Shown here: positions 44,323 through 54,085 of the stretch, piece after piece
Position numbering within the stretch: position 1 is the first letter of the stretch
Layout of the letters: every line of letters begins with the position of its first letter
NCBI GenBank assembly: GCA_913057775.1
Contig: CAJXOG010000001.1
Span: forward strand, 1-64,000
DNA from: an uncultured Fodinibius sp.
GTDB taxonomy: Bacteria > Bacteroidota > Rhodothermia > Balneolales > Balneolaceae
Direction of reading: 5' to 3'
DNA length: 64,000 bases
The notes under the pieces: model-generated
Databases searched by the model: none
Told to the model about the DNA's origin: nothing
Seen by the model: only the letters and a program-made list of their open reading frames with translations
Position numbers and translations under genes: made by a program

Positions 44323-46353
44323 CTACTTAATAACGCTTCCGGGTTCAGCATTTGTTTCTACAAATTTTAGTGAGCCGTCTTCTTCCTCGGCCATCAGAAT
44401 CATGCCGTTGCTTTCAACACCCATAAGTTTCTTTGGAGCCAGATTTGCTACGACACAAACATTTTGTCCCACAATTTCGTCAGGCACAAAATCATTGGAG
44501 ATGCCTGATACAATGATTCGTTCCTCAAAGCCCAGATCTACTTTTATTTTGAGCAGCTTATCTGCTTTCTCGATAGCTGAAGCCTCAATGATTTTGCCTG
44601 CTCGCAAGTCCATCTTCATAAAATCGTCAAACTCCATGTTTTCTTTAAGAGGTTTGTATTTCGTGGAGTCATCACTGGATTCGGCTGCCCGTTCTTTCAA
44701 TTTATTCAGTTGTTTTTCGATTTCTTCATCTTCAATCTTTTCAAATAGAATAGCTCCCTTTTTAATCTTAGAACCACCGGTTAAAATAGTATCTGAAATT
44801 GTATCCCAGTTGATATCATCTGCGATATTGAGCTCGCTGCGCAATTCTGCCATTTTATCAGGCAGGATGGGATCAAAAAGGATGCTCAGGGCCGCGGTGA
44901 TCTGCAGGCATACGTGCAAGGTGTTCCCACAGGTTTCAAGGTCATCTTTGCGGGTTTGCCAAGGCTCCATATCGGTAAAGTACTTATTGCCGATACGTGC
45001 TAAATTCATGGTTTCTCCAATCGCTTCGCGCAACTTAAACTGTTCATACACTTCGCTAATTTTTTGCTTCTGTTGCTGAATTTTTGCCAGCGTCTTGCGA
45101 TCCTTTTCCGTCGGATTGTTTAACTCGGGGACACTACCTTCAAAATAGTTTTCGGTAAATGAGGTTGTTCGGTATACGAAATTACCGAGTACATCGGCCA
45201 GCTCACTATTCACTTTGTTTTGAAAATCTTCCCAGGAAAAGTCAGAGTCTTTTGCTTCCGGAAGGGTAGTACCTAATACATAACGGAGCAGATCGGCGTC
45301 AAAATCTTTCAGATATTCATCCAACCAAACGGCCCATCCCCGAGAAGTTGAGAGTTTCTTACCCTCCAAATTCAGGAACTCATTAGCCGGTACATTTTTA
45401 GGTAGTACATAATTACCGTGAGCCATTAGTGTAGCGGGGAACATGATGCAGTGGAAAACAATATTGTCTTTACCTATAAAATGGATCAGGTCTGTATCTT
45501 CATCTTGCCAGTATTTTTTCCACTTGTCGGGACTACCTTGCTCAGCCGCCCATTCTTTTGTTGCTGAGATATATCCGATGGGAGCATCAAACCAGACATA
45601 GAGCACCTTACCATCAGCATCCTCAAGTGGAACAGGCACGCCCCACGTCAAGTCGCGGGTTACGGCCCGATCAGCAAGACCATCGTTAAGCCAGCTTTTA
45701 ACCTGACCCATTACGTTTGGCTTCCAGTTTTCGCGGGTATCGAGCCACTTTTCGAGTCGCTCCTGGAAATCACCCAGCGGCAGATACCAATGCGTCGTTT
45801 CTTTGGTCTCCGGAGTATCACCCGTAATAGCACTCTTGGGATTTTTGAGCTCCGTAGGAGAAAGAGATGTGCCACAGCTCTCACACTGATCTCCATAAGC
45901 CTCTTCGTATCCGCAATTGGGACACGTACCTTTTACATAACGATCGGGCAGAAACATTTCGGCTTTGGGATCATATAGTTGCTCCTCGGTCTTCTGAACA
46001 AAAACGTCATCCTCATAAAGTTTGGTAAAAAACTCCTGTGATGTTTGGTGATGCACCTCTGAACTGGTCCGTCCGTAATAATCGAAATGAATTCCGAACT
46101 CTTCGAATATCTGTTTATTCTGTTCGTGGAACTTGTCTACAATATCCTGGGGACTAATACCTTCCTTTTCAGCTGCAATAGTAATGGGAACCCCGTGTTC
46201 ATCAGATCCGCAAATATGAATGATATCCTCATCTTTTAGTCGCTTATAGCGAACGTAAAGATCAGCAGGCAAATAAGCACCTGCAAGATGTCCCAAATGT
46301 ATAGGACCGTTGGCATAGGGCAGGGCAGAAGTAACAAGTGTACGTTTAGACAT
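44323..46353 (-). CDS. metG: Methionyl-tRNA synthetase with C-terminal tRNA-binding domain
   Basis: 676 residues, the long MetG type. The HIGH-type motif appears in YANGPIHLGHLAGAY, the KMSKS-type loop as LEGKKLSTSRGWAVW (Thr in place of the second Lys position), and the zinc knuckle as CPNCGYEEAYGDQCESCG. The C-terminal EMAP/Trbp111 domain (about 575-676) has FDDFMKMDLRAGKIIEA and NLAPKKLMGVESNGMILMAE. It charges tRNA-Met in the cytoplasm. The upstream 307-bp gap (46354-46660) holds no gene I can support. Confidence 0.97.
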   Translation of the reverse strand: MSKRTLVTSALPYANGPIHLGHLAGAYLPADLYVRYKRLKDEDIIHICGSDEHGVPITIAAEKEGISPQDIVDKFHEQNKQIFEEFGIHFDYYGRTSSEVHHQTSQEFFTKLYEDDVFVQKTEEQLYDPKAEMFLPDRYVKGTCPNCGYEEAYGDQCESCGTSLSPTELKNPKSAITGDTPETKETTHWYLPLGDFQERLEKWLDTRENWKPNVMGQVKSWLNDGLADRAVTRDLTWGVPVPLEDADGKVLYVWFDAPIGYISATKEWAAEQGSPDKWKKYWQDEDTDLIHFIGKDNIVFHCIMFPATLMAHGNYVLPKNVPANEFLNLEGKKLSTSRGWAVWLDEYLKDFDADLLRYVLGTTLPEAKDSDFSWEDFQNKVNSELADVLGNFVYRTTSFTENYFEGSVPELNNPTEKDRKTLAKIQQQKQKISEVYEQFKLREAIGETMNLARIGNKYFTDMEPWQTRKDDLETCGNTLHVCLQITAALSILFDPILPDKMAELRSELNIADDINWDTISDTILTGGSKIKKGAILFEKIEDEEIEKQLNKLKERAAESSDDSTKYKPLKENMEFDDFMKMDLRAGKIIEASAIEKADKLLKIKVDLGFEERIIVSGISNDFVPDEIVGQNVCVVANLAPKKLMGVESNGMILMAEEEDGSLKFVETNAEPGSVIK

Positions 46354-46660
46354 GGACAGTAATTTGGCGTTTGATTTTCTGAGCTCGAAAATAAGAGTAT
46401 CGGCCCTAAAATTAAAAACGGTTTATATTGAATTTTAATCAATTCAATATTTTAAAACTCTGAGACAACAGGTGAGGGATAGGCAAATGAGGAATTTTGA
46501 TGAATCACTTTGGTAGGATATCTATTAAACAAAAGAAGTATTTATAACGCTTATCTTATCCGCGCTGGTTATGGATTGATTGTTTTTACCATAGTTGTTT
46601 TGAAGAAATCTTTATTGTAAAAGAATTACCAAGGCTGGTTATAATAATCCTGTACTTTGT

Positions 46661-46909
46661 CTACGAGCATTGAATGTCATCTTCGGTTTTTGATAGTTCT
46701 TTCTCTGCCACAATTTCATCAATCTGAGCAAAGATCTTAGAAAGTGCTTCTTCTTTAAACTGGCCGGATGCAAAAAGTTCTTTTTCTCCATTACTAAAGG
46801 TGAGGTGTGTTTTGGCAGACAGCTTGTAAACGCACTCTCGTATCTTATAGAACCCTTTGTAGTTTCCGGTTTTATAATATTGATTTAAACTTTTATTGGA
46901 CTTGCTCAT
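46661..46909 (-). CDS. Small hypothetical protein
   Basis: 82 residues from the ATG at 46909 (MSKSNKSLNQYYKTGNYKG); longer readings start in AT-rich spacer. Charged, predicted alpha-beta, no signal or membrane segment. KLSAKTHLTFSNGEKELFAS then a helical end with Glu/Lys. No family recognised. It stands alone, with about 270 bp of AT-rich sequence upstream in which I see nothing definite. Confidence 0.5.
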   Translation of the reverse strand: MSKSNKSLNQYYKTGNYKGFYKIRECVYKLSAKTHLTFSNGEKELFASGQFKEEALSKIFAQIDEIVAEKELSKTEDDIQCS

Positions 46910-47182
46910 GCCGATTTCACCTAAATAAATAAAAGACTGTAATGATATTTTTGTTGATATTACCACGGATATGTATTTAAAACAATAGCATGAAATACTT
47001 ATTTAAGTTATTTAACAATTAACATAAAACACCTACAGCAAGACTAATTAACCGTTCCAATATCCTTGTCGAATTATGGTTATTGACTTAGTCCTTCAAG
47101 GGTATATAAATCGAGAAAAGCCATCCCTATTCCCGAAATTCGGATTTCTGCTGAGTTATGTATTGAATAGAAGGAAGGTGTT

Positions 47183-47710
47183 CTACCAATATTTAACTAA
47201 AAAACCATATAAGGCCACACCAACAGTAACAGACACATTTAATGAATGCTTGTGTCCGTACTGAGGTATTTCCACAAAATCATCGATATATGTAAGAATA
47301 TCTTCATCGATGCCGGTGACTTCGTTTCCAAAAACAAGGCAGATATCCTGCTCTTCAGGGATTCTGTAATCAGGTAGTAAAATACTGTCCGTCATTTGCT
47401 CAAGTCCCACAATGCGGTATCCTTTTCCCTTAAGCGTTTCTATCTGTTTTTGGGGATGTTCTACCTGCTGCCATTCAACATGTTTCTGGGCTCCGATTGC
47501 TGTTTTGGCAATTTCGGGCCGCGGTGGAGTAGGGGTGTATCCCGACATAAGTATCTCATCAATGCCAAAGGCATCAGCGCTGCGAAAAGCCGCTCCTACA
47601 TTGTGCATGCTGCGGACGTTATGAAGAAGAATCTTAAGCTTGCTTAAGTGATCCGGAATAGTACGTTCAAGGTTTTGCTCGAGTATTTCCTTGGTACTTA
47701 ACTTTTGCAA
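47183..47710 (-). CDS. SpoU/TrmH-family RNA 2'-O-ribose methyltransferase
   Basis: 175 residues from a TTG; no ATG lies before the first motif. The three SPOUT motifs are clear: LHNVRSMHNVGAAFRSADAF, ICLVFGNEVTGIDEDIL and IPQYGHKHSLNVSVTVGVAL. Members methylate a ribose in tRNA or rRNA from SAM, using the knotted C-terminal fold. The target is not predictable; the protein has only the catalytic domain, as in TrmL or small TrmH enzymes. Divergent from greA. Confidence 0.92.
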   Translation of the reverse strand: MQKLSTKEILEQNLERTIPDHLSKLKILLHNVRSMHNVGAAFRSADAFGIDEILMSGYTPTPPRPEIAKTAIGAQKHVEWQQVEHPQKQIETLKGKGYRIVGLEQMTDSILLPDYRIPEEQDICLVFGNEVTGIDEDILTYIDDFVEIPQYGHKHSLNVSVTVGVALYGFLVKYW

Positions 47711-47757
47711 AATATGGTGTATTTGATGTTATAAACTGCGTAAAAAGGTACAAAATT

Positions 47758-47765
47758 TAGATTTG
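47758..47765 (+). promoter_or_regulatory. Possible -7 element of the greA promoter
   Basis: TAGATTTG matches the TAnnTTTG -7 consensus of Bacteroidota-type housekeeping promoters, about 125 bp before the GTG start of greA. No clear -33 element is seen at the expected distance, so support is weak. Confidence 0.25.
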
Positions 47766-47888
47766 GAAACAGAGCGTAAATCATGGTATTTTAAGGCGCT
47801 TCATAAAGAACGCTGTCAGCTATTATTGGCTGGCATTTATTATTTGAACACTTGCACAAACAAGGATTTAAACCAAAGAAAAAGTACC

Positions 47889-48359
47889 GTGGATAAGAAT
47901 TATCTATCACGTGAAGGATATGAAAAACTCGAAGAAGAGTTACAAGATTTAAAAACGCGCGGTCGCAAAGAGATCGCAGAAGAAATTGCCGAAGCTCGGG
48001 CGAAGGGAGATTTAAGTGAAAATGCAGAATATGATGCTGCCAAAGAAGCCCAGGGAATGCTTGAGAAGCGTATTGCTGAGTTGGAAAATGCTCTCGCAAA
48101 TGCCCGCATTTTGGATGAAGAAGATATTAAAACAGATAAAGCCTATTTGCTCTCAACGGTTACAATTCACAATCACAATGTTGATAAGGAAGTCAAATAC
48201 ACACTGGTCTCAAAGGATGAGGCAAACTTTAAAAAGAATAAAATTTCAATTGAATCCCCGATCGGGAAAGCTATTCTTGGCAGAGAGATTGGAGAAACCT
48301 TTGAAGTAGACGTTCCTGCCGGCAAACTAAAATTAGAAGTTAAAGATATTGAACGATAA
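47889..48359 (+). CDS. greA: Transcription elongation factor GreA
   Basis: 156 residues from the GTG at 47889 (VDKNYLSREGYEKLEEEL), which matches the family's normal length and start; the open frame extends 42 codons upstream without family similarity. The N-terminal coiled coil has the acidic tip (AKGDLSENAEYDAAKEAQ, DxxxxAE pattern) that enters the RNA polymerase secondary channel and stimulates cleavage of backtracked RNA. The C-terminal FKBP-like domain ends in the usual way (SPIGKAILGREIGE). ugd follows after four bases, so it may be read through. Confidence 0.95.
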   Translation: MDKNYLSREGYEKLEEELQDLKTRGRKEIAEEIAEARAKGDLSENAEYDAAKEAQGMLEKRIAELENALANARILDEEDIKTDKAYLLSTVTIHNHNVDKEVKYTLVSKDEANFKKNKISIESPIGKAILGREIGETFEVDVPAGKLKLEVKDIER

Positions 48360-48363
48360 ATAA

Positions 48364-49698
48364 ATGAATATAGCAGTAATAGGAACCGGATATGTGGGAC
48401 TGGTGAGCGGAACCTGTTTCGCCGATTCCGGCAACAACGTGACCTGCGTCGATATTGATGAAGACAAAGTAGAAAAGTTAAGAGACGGAGAGATCCCGAT
48501 TTATGAGCCCGGCCTGGAGACGATCTTCGCCCGCAGCCAGCGGGAGGGACGCCTGCATTTTACCACGGATATTTCCCAGGCGGTCCCCGACGCCGATATT
48601 GTGTTTTTATGCCTGCCCACGCCGCCGGGCGGTGACGGACAAGCGGACTTGTCTGCCGTCATGCAGGTCGCCGGCCAGCTTGGTTCGCTGATCGATGAGT
48701 ACACGGTCATCGTCAACAAGTCGACCGTGCCCGTGGGCACCGGCGACCGCGTCGAAGAGGCCATTGCCGAGAATGTCGACCCCGAGCTATTTGATGTGGT
48801 CTCCAACCCAGAGTTTCTGCGGGAGGGCGCGGCCGTCGAAGACTTTAAGTACCCTGAGCGCGTGGTGATCGGCACCGGCAGCGACCGGGCCGCCGAATTG
48901 ATGACCATGCTCTATGAGCCGTTCGTCCGCTCCGGGAACCCCATCATTGTGATGGACCGCCGCAGCGCGGAGCTGACCAAGTACGCCGCCAATGCGATGC
49001 TGGCCACCAAGATTACCTTCATGAACGAAATTGCGAATATCTGCGAGAAGGTCGGTGCCAACGTCGATAACATCCGCCGCGGCATCGGCACCGACTCGCG
49101 CATCGGCAAGCGCTTCCTGTTTGCCGGCATCGGCTACGGGGGGAGCTGCTTCCCCAAAGATGTGCAGGCTATCCACCATACAGCCGGCCAGCACGGCTAT
49201 GACTTTAAGATTGTGGATGCGGTGATGCAGGTGAACAACGCCCAGAAGGTCTCCATTGTGAAGAAGATGGAGGAGTACTTCGCCGGCGACGACTTCTCAG
49301 GCAAAACCTTTGGCCTGTGGGGGCTGTCGTTCAAGCCGGAGACCGATGACATCCGCGAGGCGCCCGCCCTGTATATTGCCGAGGAACTTGCCAACCGGGG
49401 CGCCAAACTGCTGGCCTACGATCCGGAGGCCATTGGGACCTTCAGGCAGGCGACCACCCAGAACGTTCTGGAGGCCACCACCTTCGTCCACGACCAGAAA
49501 GAGGCCCTGGACGGCATCGATGCGCTAGTCATCTGCACCGAGTGGAACGAGTTCCGCCGGCCGACCGTCGATAATTTTGCCGACGAGATGAAAGACCCCG
49601 TTATTTTTGACGGCCGTAACCTCTACGACCTCGACCGAGCGGAACAGGCCGGGATCACTTATATTAGCGTGGGGAGGCCCTCAATAAATGTCAACTAA
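48364..49698 (+). CDS. ugd: UDP-glucose 6-dehydrogenase, anomalous G+C content
   Basis: 444 residues. The NAD-binding start [48 protein letters not shown], and the catalytic Cys in [14 protein letters not shown] show a complete UDP-glucose dehydrogenase, which oxidises UDP-glucose to UDP-glucuronate in two NAD steps. The next gene encodes UDP-xylose synthase, the following step. From about 48400 to 49660 the DNA is far richer in G+C than its surroundings (one counted 60-base line at 49081 is 41 G+C; a line at 50401 in the next gene is 20). Only the first dozen codons and the last few look native, so the gene body was probably imported. Confidence 0.96.
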   Translation: MNIAVIGTGYVGLVSGTCFADSGNNVTCVDIDEDKVEKLRDGEIPIYEPGLETIFARSQREGRLHFTTDISQAVPDADIVFLCLPTPPGGDGQADLSAVMQVAGQLGSLIDEYTVIVNKSTVPVGTGDRVEEAIAENVDPELFDVVSNPEFLREGAAVEDFKYPERVVIGTGSDRAAELMTMLYEPFVRSGNPIIVMDRRSAELTKYAANAMLATKITFMNEIANICEKVGANVDNIRRGIGTDSRIGKRFLFAGIGYGGSCFPKDVQAIHHTAGQHGYDFKIVDAVMQVNNAQKVSIVKKMEEYFAGDDFSGKTFGLWGLSFKPETDDIREAPALYIAEELANRGAKLLAYDPEAIGTFRQATTQNVLEATTFVHDQKEALDGIDALVICTEWNEFRRPTVDNFADEMKDPVIFDGRNLYDLDRAEQAGITYISVGRPSINVN

Positions 49699-50635
49699 AC
49701 GAGTTCTCATCACGGGCGGTGCAGGATTTCTTGGATCGCACTTATGTGATCGCTATTTGAACGAAGGCTATAAGGTTATCTGCATGGATAACCTTCTTAC
49801 CGGCAGTGCCGAAAATATTTCTCATCTTATGGGAAATGAAGACTTTGAGTTCATTAAGCACGATGTTACGAACTTTATCCATGTACAAGGAGAGCTGGAT
49901 TTAATTCTTCATTTTGCATCGCCTGCCTCTCCCGTTGATTATCTGGAGATGCCTATTCAAACCTTGAAGGTAGGCTCACTGGGAACGCACAAAGCACTGG
50001 GTCTGGCCAAAGAAAAAGACGCCCGTTTTTTATTGGCGTCCACCAGCGAAGTATATGGCGATCCGCTCACACATCCCCAGAAAGAAGATTATTGGGGCAA
50101 TGTAAATCCAATAGGGCACCGCGGGGTATATGACGAGGCCAAACGTTTTGCCGAGGCGATGGCAATGGCGTATCACCGCTACCACGGCATTGAGACGCGC
50201 ATTGTACGGATTTTTAATACTTATGGATCACGGATGCGCCTGCATGACGGACGTGCGCTGCCGACCTTTATGCGTCAGGCACTGCGAGGCAATCCTATAA
50301 CCGTTTATGGGGATGGTTCCCAAACACGTTCGTTTATGTATGTGGATGATTTAGTGGAAGGAGTGTGGCGGCTATCACAATCAGATTATGTAGAGCCGGT
50401 AAATATCGGTAATCCGGAAGAGATCACGATCCTTGAATTTGCAAAAGAAATTATTGAGATAACGGGATCTGACAGTGAAATTATTTTCGAGGAGCTGCCT
50501 AAAGATGATCCCCAAATACGTCAGCCGGATATCAGTAAAGCGAAAGAAGTACTCGACTGGGAACCAACTTATGGTCGCAGGGAAGGACTTTCTGTAGCTT
50601 TGGAGTACTTCAAGAAAAAAGTGCTGGATTCCTAA
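49688..50635 (+). CDS. uxs: UDP-glucuronate decarboxylase (UDP-xylose synthase)
   Basis: 315 residues, extended [22 protein letters not shown] binds NAD; the active-site Tyr and Lys are in [20 protein letters not shown], and [19 protein letters not shown] is typical of UXS. It removes CO2 from UDP-glucuronate to make UDP-xylose for cell-surface glycans. It overlaps ugd by 11 bases, so the pair is translated together, yet its base composition is native, unlike ugd. Confidence 0.95.
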   Translation: MSTKRVLITGGAGFLGSHLCDRYLNEGYKVICMDNLLTGSAENISHLMGNEDFEFIKHDVTNFIHVQGELDLILHFASPASPVDYLEMPIQTLKVGSLGTHKALGLAKEKDARFLLASTSEVYGDPLTHPQKEDYWGNVNPIGHRGVYDEAKRFAEAMAMAYHRYHGIETRIVRIFNTYGSRMRLHDGRALPTFMRQALRGNPITVYGDGSQTRSFMYVDDLVEGVWRLSQSDYVEPVNIGNPEEITILEFAKEIIEITGSDSEIIFEELPKDDPQIRQPDISKAKEVLDWEPTYGRREGLSVALEYFKKKVLDS

Positions 50636-50645
50636 TTTTCATAAT

Positions 50646-51095
50646 ATGAAACGCCTTGTTGACGTGTATCCGTACCGAAAGGAACAGGACGAGGTTGAAT
50701 TTCTTATTTTTAAACGATCTGCGGATGTGCAATATGCGCATCAATGGCGAATGATTGGCGGAAAAGTTAACCCCGAGGAAACTTATTATGAAGCAGCATT
50801 AAGGGAACTAAAAGAAGAAACCGGTCTTTCACCCGATCTTTTTTGGACGATTCCTTCGGTCAATCAATTTTATAATCACGATATAGATAGCATTTTACAG
50901 ATTCCAGCTTTTGGTGCTAAAGTGAATAAAGAATTAGCCATTTCGTTGAACCACGAACATGTTAGCTGGAAATGGATTTCCCAAGATAATTTGGATACCT
51001 ATATTCAATGGCCGGAACAGAAACGACTAATGAAATTATTAGCCAATATTGTAATATCTAAACAAATTTTGAACGAGTGGATACTAGAATTTTGA
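50646..51095 (+). CDS. NUDIX hydrolase
   Basis: 149 residues. The Nudix box is complete in GGKVNPEETYYEAALRELKE followed by ETGL (GX5EX7REXXEEXGX pattern), with an N-terminal strand reading DEVEFLIFKRSADVQYAHQW. NUDIX enzymes cleave nucleoside diphosphates linked to other groups, often as housecleaning. It follows uxs by ten bases and may act on a sugar nucleotide, but that is guesswork. It overlaps the next gene by up to 19 bases. Confidence 0.9.
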   Translation: MKRLVDVYPYRKEQDEVEFLIFKRSADVQYAHQWRMIGGKVNPEETYYEAALRELKEETGLSPDLFWTIPSVNQFYNHDIDSILQIPAFGAKVNKELAISLNHEHVSWKWISQDNLDTYIQWPEQKRLMKLLANIVISKQILNEWILEF

Positions 51096-52324
51096 AATCA
51101 GTTTATTGCTGCATAACATTATTTTTGGTTCTTATTATTGGTGGACTTTCTATTCCCAATGAATTGTATGCTCAAGACAGCGATTCTTCCTATGAGCTTT
51201 TGCCAGCTCCCGATGTATGGTATAATAGTGTGGACGGTGTTCGAATAGGAATACGACTTAGAGGCCAAGTACCAGGGACTTTTGGGGATGGCCCCCACCG
51301 GTTGAATGCCGGTCTTTGGCTTGGCACGAACTTTCCTGCGGAACCCATTTCATATTACTTAAAATACACCGAACCAATTCCTGCAATTTCAGATTTTGGG
51401 AACGAGGGAAGTATTTCTGCAAGAACATCCTATCGTACCGGCTTCCAAACACATGGACTGACCTTTAATAAACGTTGGCAGACAGGCTTTAATGAGATGA
51501 ATTACAAGGAGTTAGCAATAGGGGTAAGAGCGGAACATCGTTTTAATGAAGATTACCTGTTATATCAACAACTGTGGCAAACTGAGTGGTTATATTTGGC
51601 AAATGCCGCTTTTGATTTTACGGATGTCAACGGACTTGGACGATATGCTTTTTCACTTTCAGTAGATGCAAATATTGCGGGAGAAGCTGATCAATTTTTG
51701 CGCAGTGAGGTTATTTTCCGTCAAAAAATTGAACTTTCTGAACAGTTTTCATTGTCCGGCCGATTGTACTCTGGCTTTGCAACTGATAATACAGCTCCCG
51801 AATACTTGTTTACTCATAGTTTTCGATCAGCCCGAAATTGGATGGAAAGTGGACTTACCAGGGCTCGAGGTACGATTCCACCTTCATGGATACAGATCGG
51901 GAATATTCAGGTTAGTGGCGGTCCGAACTTGAGAGGATATTTAAATAATGATATCCAATCATTAAATAGTGGGGATGTACCACTTTATACGTCACTTTCG
52001 GCCCTCAATCTTGAATTGGATTATCCCAATCCGTTAGATAATGGATTGAAAGAAATTCCCGTGATTGGTGGTCTTATAGATCTTCGGTCATATTTATTTT
52101 GGGATTCGGGAACATCACTTGGGCTAACGAGTATTGAGGAGAATAATGTGTTGTCTGATGTCGGACTTGGTTTTTTGTTATCAATTGATATTCCTGACTA
52201 TCTTGGAAAATCCCGTGGGTTAATTTTACGTTACGATATGCCTTTATGGCTTTCCCATCCCGGGACAGAAAACGCAATTAAATTTCGGCAGGTATTTGGC
52301 ATAGGAGCTACAATTTCATTGTAA
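51077..52324 (+). CDS. BamA-like outer-membrane beta-barrel protein
   Basis: About 415 residues from a GTG inside the previous gene; a TTG at 51092 would give 410 and also precede the signal peptide (to about residue 32, LYAQ). The rest is an alternating-strand barrel without POTRA domains. IQVSGGPNLRGYLNNDIQSL resembles the loop-6 LRGY/F motif of BamA/Omp85 barrels, and the end reads RQVFGIGATISL. It is likely an outer-membrane protein, as a short Omp85-related barrel with unknown partner. The lipoprotein with the pseudo-caspase domain follows four bases later. Confidence 0.72.
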   Translation: MDTRILKSVYCCITLFLVLIIGGLSIPNELYAQDSDSSYELLPAPDVWYNSVDGVRIGIRLRGQVPGTFGDGPHRLNAGLWLGTNFPAEPISYYLKYTEPIPAISDFGNEGSISARTSYRTGFQTHGLTFNKRWQTGFNEMNYKELAIGVRAEHRFNEDYLLYQQLWQTEWLYLANAAFDFTDVNGLGRYAFSLSVDANIAGEADQFLRSEVIFRQKIELSEQFSLSGRLYSGFATDNTAPEYLFTHSFRSARNWMESGLTRARGTIPPSWIQIGNIQVSGGPNLRGYLNNDIQSLNSGDVPLYTSLSALNLELDYPNPLDNGLKEIPVIGGLIDLRSYLFWDSGTSLGLTSIEENNVLSDVGLGFLLSIDIPDYLGKSRGLILRYDMPLWLSHPGTENAIKFRQVFGIGATISL

Positions 52325-52327
52325 TAA

Positions 52328-54085
52328 TTGTTGAAAATAATACACTACATAATATTAGCAGCTATTTTGCTTTCCTTTTTGGGATCTTGTACCAGTGCTC
52401 GGTGGACCGTCAAGGAAAAAGAGTCCATTGATGTTTCTGACTATGAGGTGGTGGAGGAAAATTACTTTTTACAGCAAAGTGATAAGGTAACACCCGTAAA
52501 TCCAGTACTGTCGTTAGCACTCTTTTCCAAAACAGAATATGAATATACCCAGCGCGTCTTAATGCAGCGCAATATCCAGGATTATAAGTTGCGGCCGGGA
52601 ACAATGGCACTGGGTATTGGAGGTGCAGCAATGGCATTTTATCTGGCAAATATTGCTGATTTTGCCAGCCATTCCTCATCAACAAAAAGATGGACTTTTA
52701 ATGGGGTAGGTGCTTTGATGCTTGCATCGGGGTTTTTAAATATGAAACCTGTAGGTGAACCGCGCCCGACGGGAGAGGAGCGTTACAAGAGATCTACCGG
52801 CACTACAGTTGAAATTGATACAGTAAAAGCTGACGCCAAAATTGACACTTCGGCATCAGTTTATATGCTATATAACGACCTGATTATTTTTGAGGAAAGC
52901 AATCAAGATATTACCAATGGAGTGCTTAATATTCCAATTGGAAACGTACTGAATAATTTACGACTGTCGGGCCAAAATGTCGGGAATACTACGGTTGAAG
53001 TACTATTTTCCGACTCACTGTATCGTTATAAGTATGCCATAGATTCCGTTTTACAACCCTATGCTGTCATTAATGAGCAGCTTACAGCGCTGCGCAATAG
53101 TCCTCAAGAGAATGCCGACAATGTACTCGCAGATCTTGTTGAGGGAAGCCAGCTCAAAATTAGCAGTATTAATGATGATTGGTATCAGGTGATGTACGGG
53201 ATTTCGGAAACGTATATTAAAAAATCGGATGCCAGTATTATATGGCGGTCTGAAGATTATGAGGTCGAAGATCAGGTTGTGACGGTTCCCCGAGTTCCTT
53301 TCGGCGAGATTGATGTTGAAAGTAATATTCCAATGCTGCGTGATCATAACCCCAATGGCAAGGCCCTGCTACTGATAAACCAGAACTATGCTGATACCCT
53401 TGGAGAACGTAATTATGCACTGCGTGACGGACGCTTGATGCGTACCTATCTACAAAATGCATTGGGTTACTCTGAAGATAATATTTATCAATTGGCTGAT
53501 ATAAGTAGCAGTGACAGCCTCAATACGTTGCTTTCTTCTCTACGGTCAACAGCAAATGACAGTACCGAGCTGTTTGTGTACATTAGCGGATATGGTGTTG
53601 TAGATAAAGAAAAGCGAAAGTTGCAACTTTTGACCGTATCCCCTGATAATCAATTAGATTCCATGATAGCAGTATCAGATATCTTTAGTAAAATCGGCGA
53701 TATATCATCCCGAAAAACAGTGGTGTTAAGTGATATTGATTTTGCAAGAGAAAAGATTGAAAAATCCTTCTCCGAAAAAGAAATGCGGGACATAATCGAA
53801 AGCAATGTTTCGCCTTTACTGTCGAAAAATTCAAAAAGTTCGGTACTGATGGGATCACAGCTAAATAATCCATCCCGATTATATATGTCCGGTGAAGGAG
53901 AGGACAAAAAGCATCATATTTTTCCATATTTTTTTGCTAAAGCCCTACAAGAACGCAGAACGGTACTTTCGGATATCTATCAATATCTTGAACGTAATGT
54001 TTCCTACACTTCCCGCCGGCTTTTTGATCGTCCTCAGGATCCTTTGCTTCTCGGCAATACGCAACTGAATTTAGCCGGGCAGTAA
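52328..54085 (+). CDS. Lipoprotein with SH3-like and inactive caspase-like domains
   Basis: 585 residues from a TTG. Lipobox near residue 21 (LSFLGSC). An N-terminal region with two weak hydrophobic helices (about 95-135) leads to an SH3-like domain (about 255-305, ADLVEGSQLKISSINDDWYQ) and a C14/caspase-like domain (about 335-575: GKALLLINQNYADTLGERNY, ALRDGRLMRTYLQNALGY). In the active family His lies in SGHG and Cys in DAC; here these read SGYG (Tyr422) and SDID (Ile470-Asp471), so catalysis appears lost. It is most likely envelope-anchored and linked to the barrel encoded upstream. Role unknown. Confidence 0.72.
   Translation: MLKIIHYIILAAILLSFLGSCTSARWTVKEKESIDVSDYEVVEENYFLQQSDKVTPVNPVLSLALFSKTEYEYTQRVLMQRNIQDYKLRPGTMALGIGGAAMAFYLANIADFASHSSSTKRWTFNGVGALMLASGFLNMKPVGEPRPTGEERYKRSTGTTVEIDTVKADAKIDTSASVYMLYNDLIIFEESNQDITNGVLNIPIGNVLNNLRLSGQNVGNTTVEVLFSDSLYRYKYAIDSVLQPYAVINEQLTALRNSPQENADNVLADLVEGSQLKISSINDDWYQVMYGISETYIKKSDASIIWRSEDYEVEDQVVTVPRVPFGEIDVESNIPMLRDHNPNGKALLLINQNYADTLGERNYALRDGRLMRTYLQNALGYSEDNIYQLADISSSDSLNTLLSSLRSTANDSTELFVYISGYGVVDKEKRKLQLLTVSPDNQLDSMIAVSDIFSKIGDISSRKTVVLSDIDFAREKIEKSFSEKEMRDIIESNVSPLLSKNSKSSVLMGSQLNNPSRLYMSGEGEDKKHHIFPYFFAKALQERRTVLSDIYQYLERNVSYTSRRLFDRPQDPLLLGNTQLNLAGQ

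Noticed and set aside
46354-46660. A short TTG-initiated frame (hydrophobic, 36 residues) in the gap between the small hypothetical gene and metG
   Set aside because: No ATG, no ribosome-binding site and no terminator; the gap is AT-rich and I see nothing else in it.
47763-47888. A longer GreA with 42 extra N-terminal residues
   Set aside because: The extension has no similarity to the family; the GTG at 47889 gives the standard 156-residue protein.
48501-49528. Many long open frames on both strands inside ugd
   Set aside because: They result from the high G+C of this gene, which removes stop codons in other frames; Ugd itself is complete.
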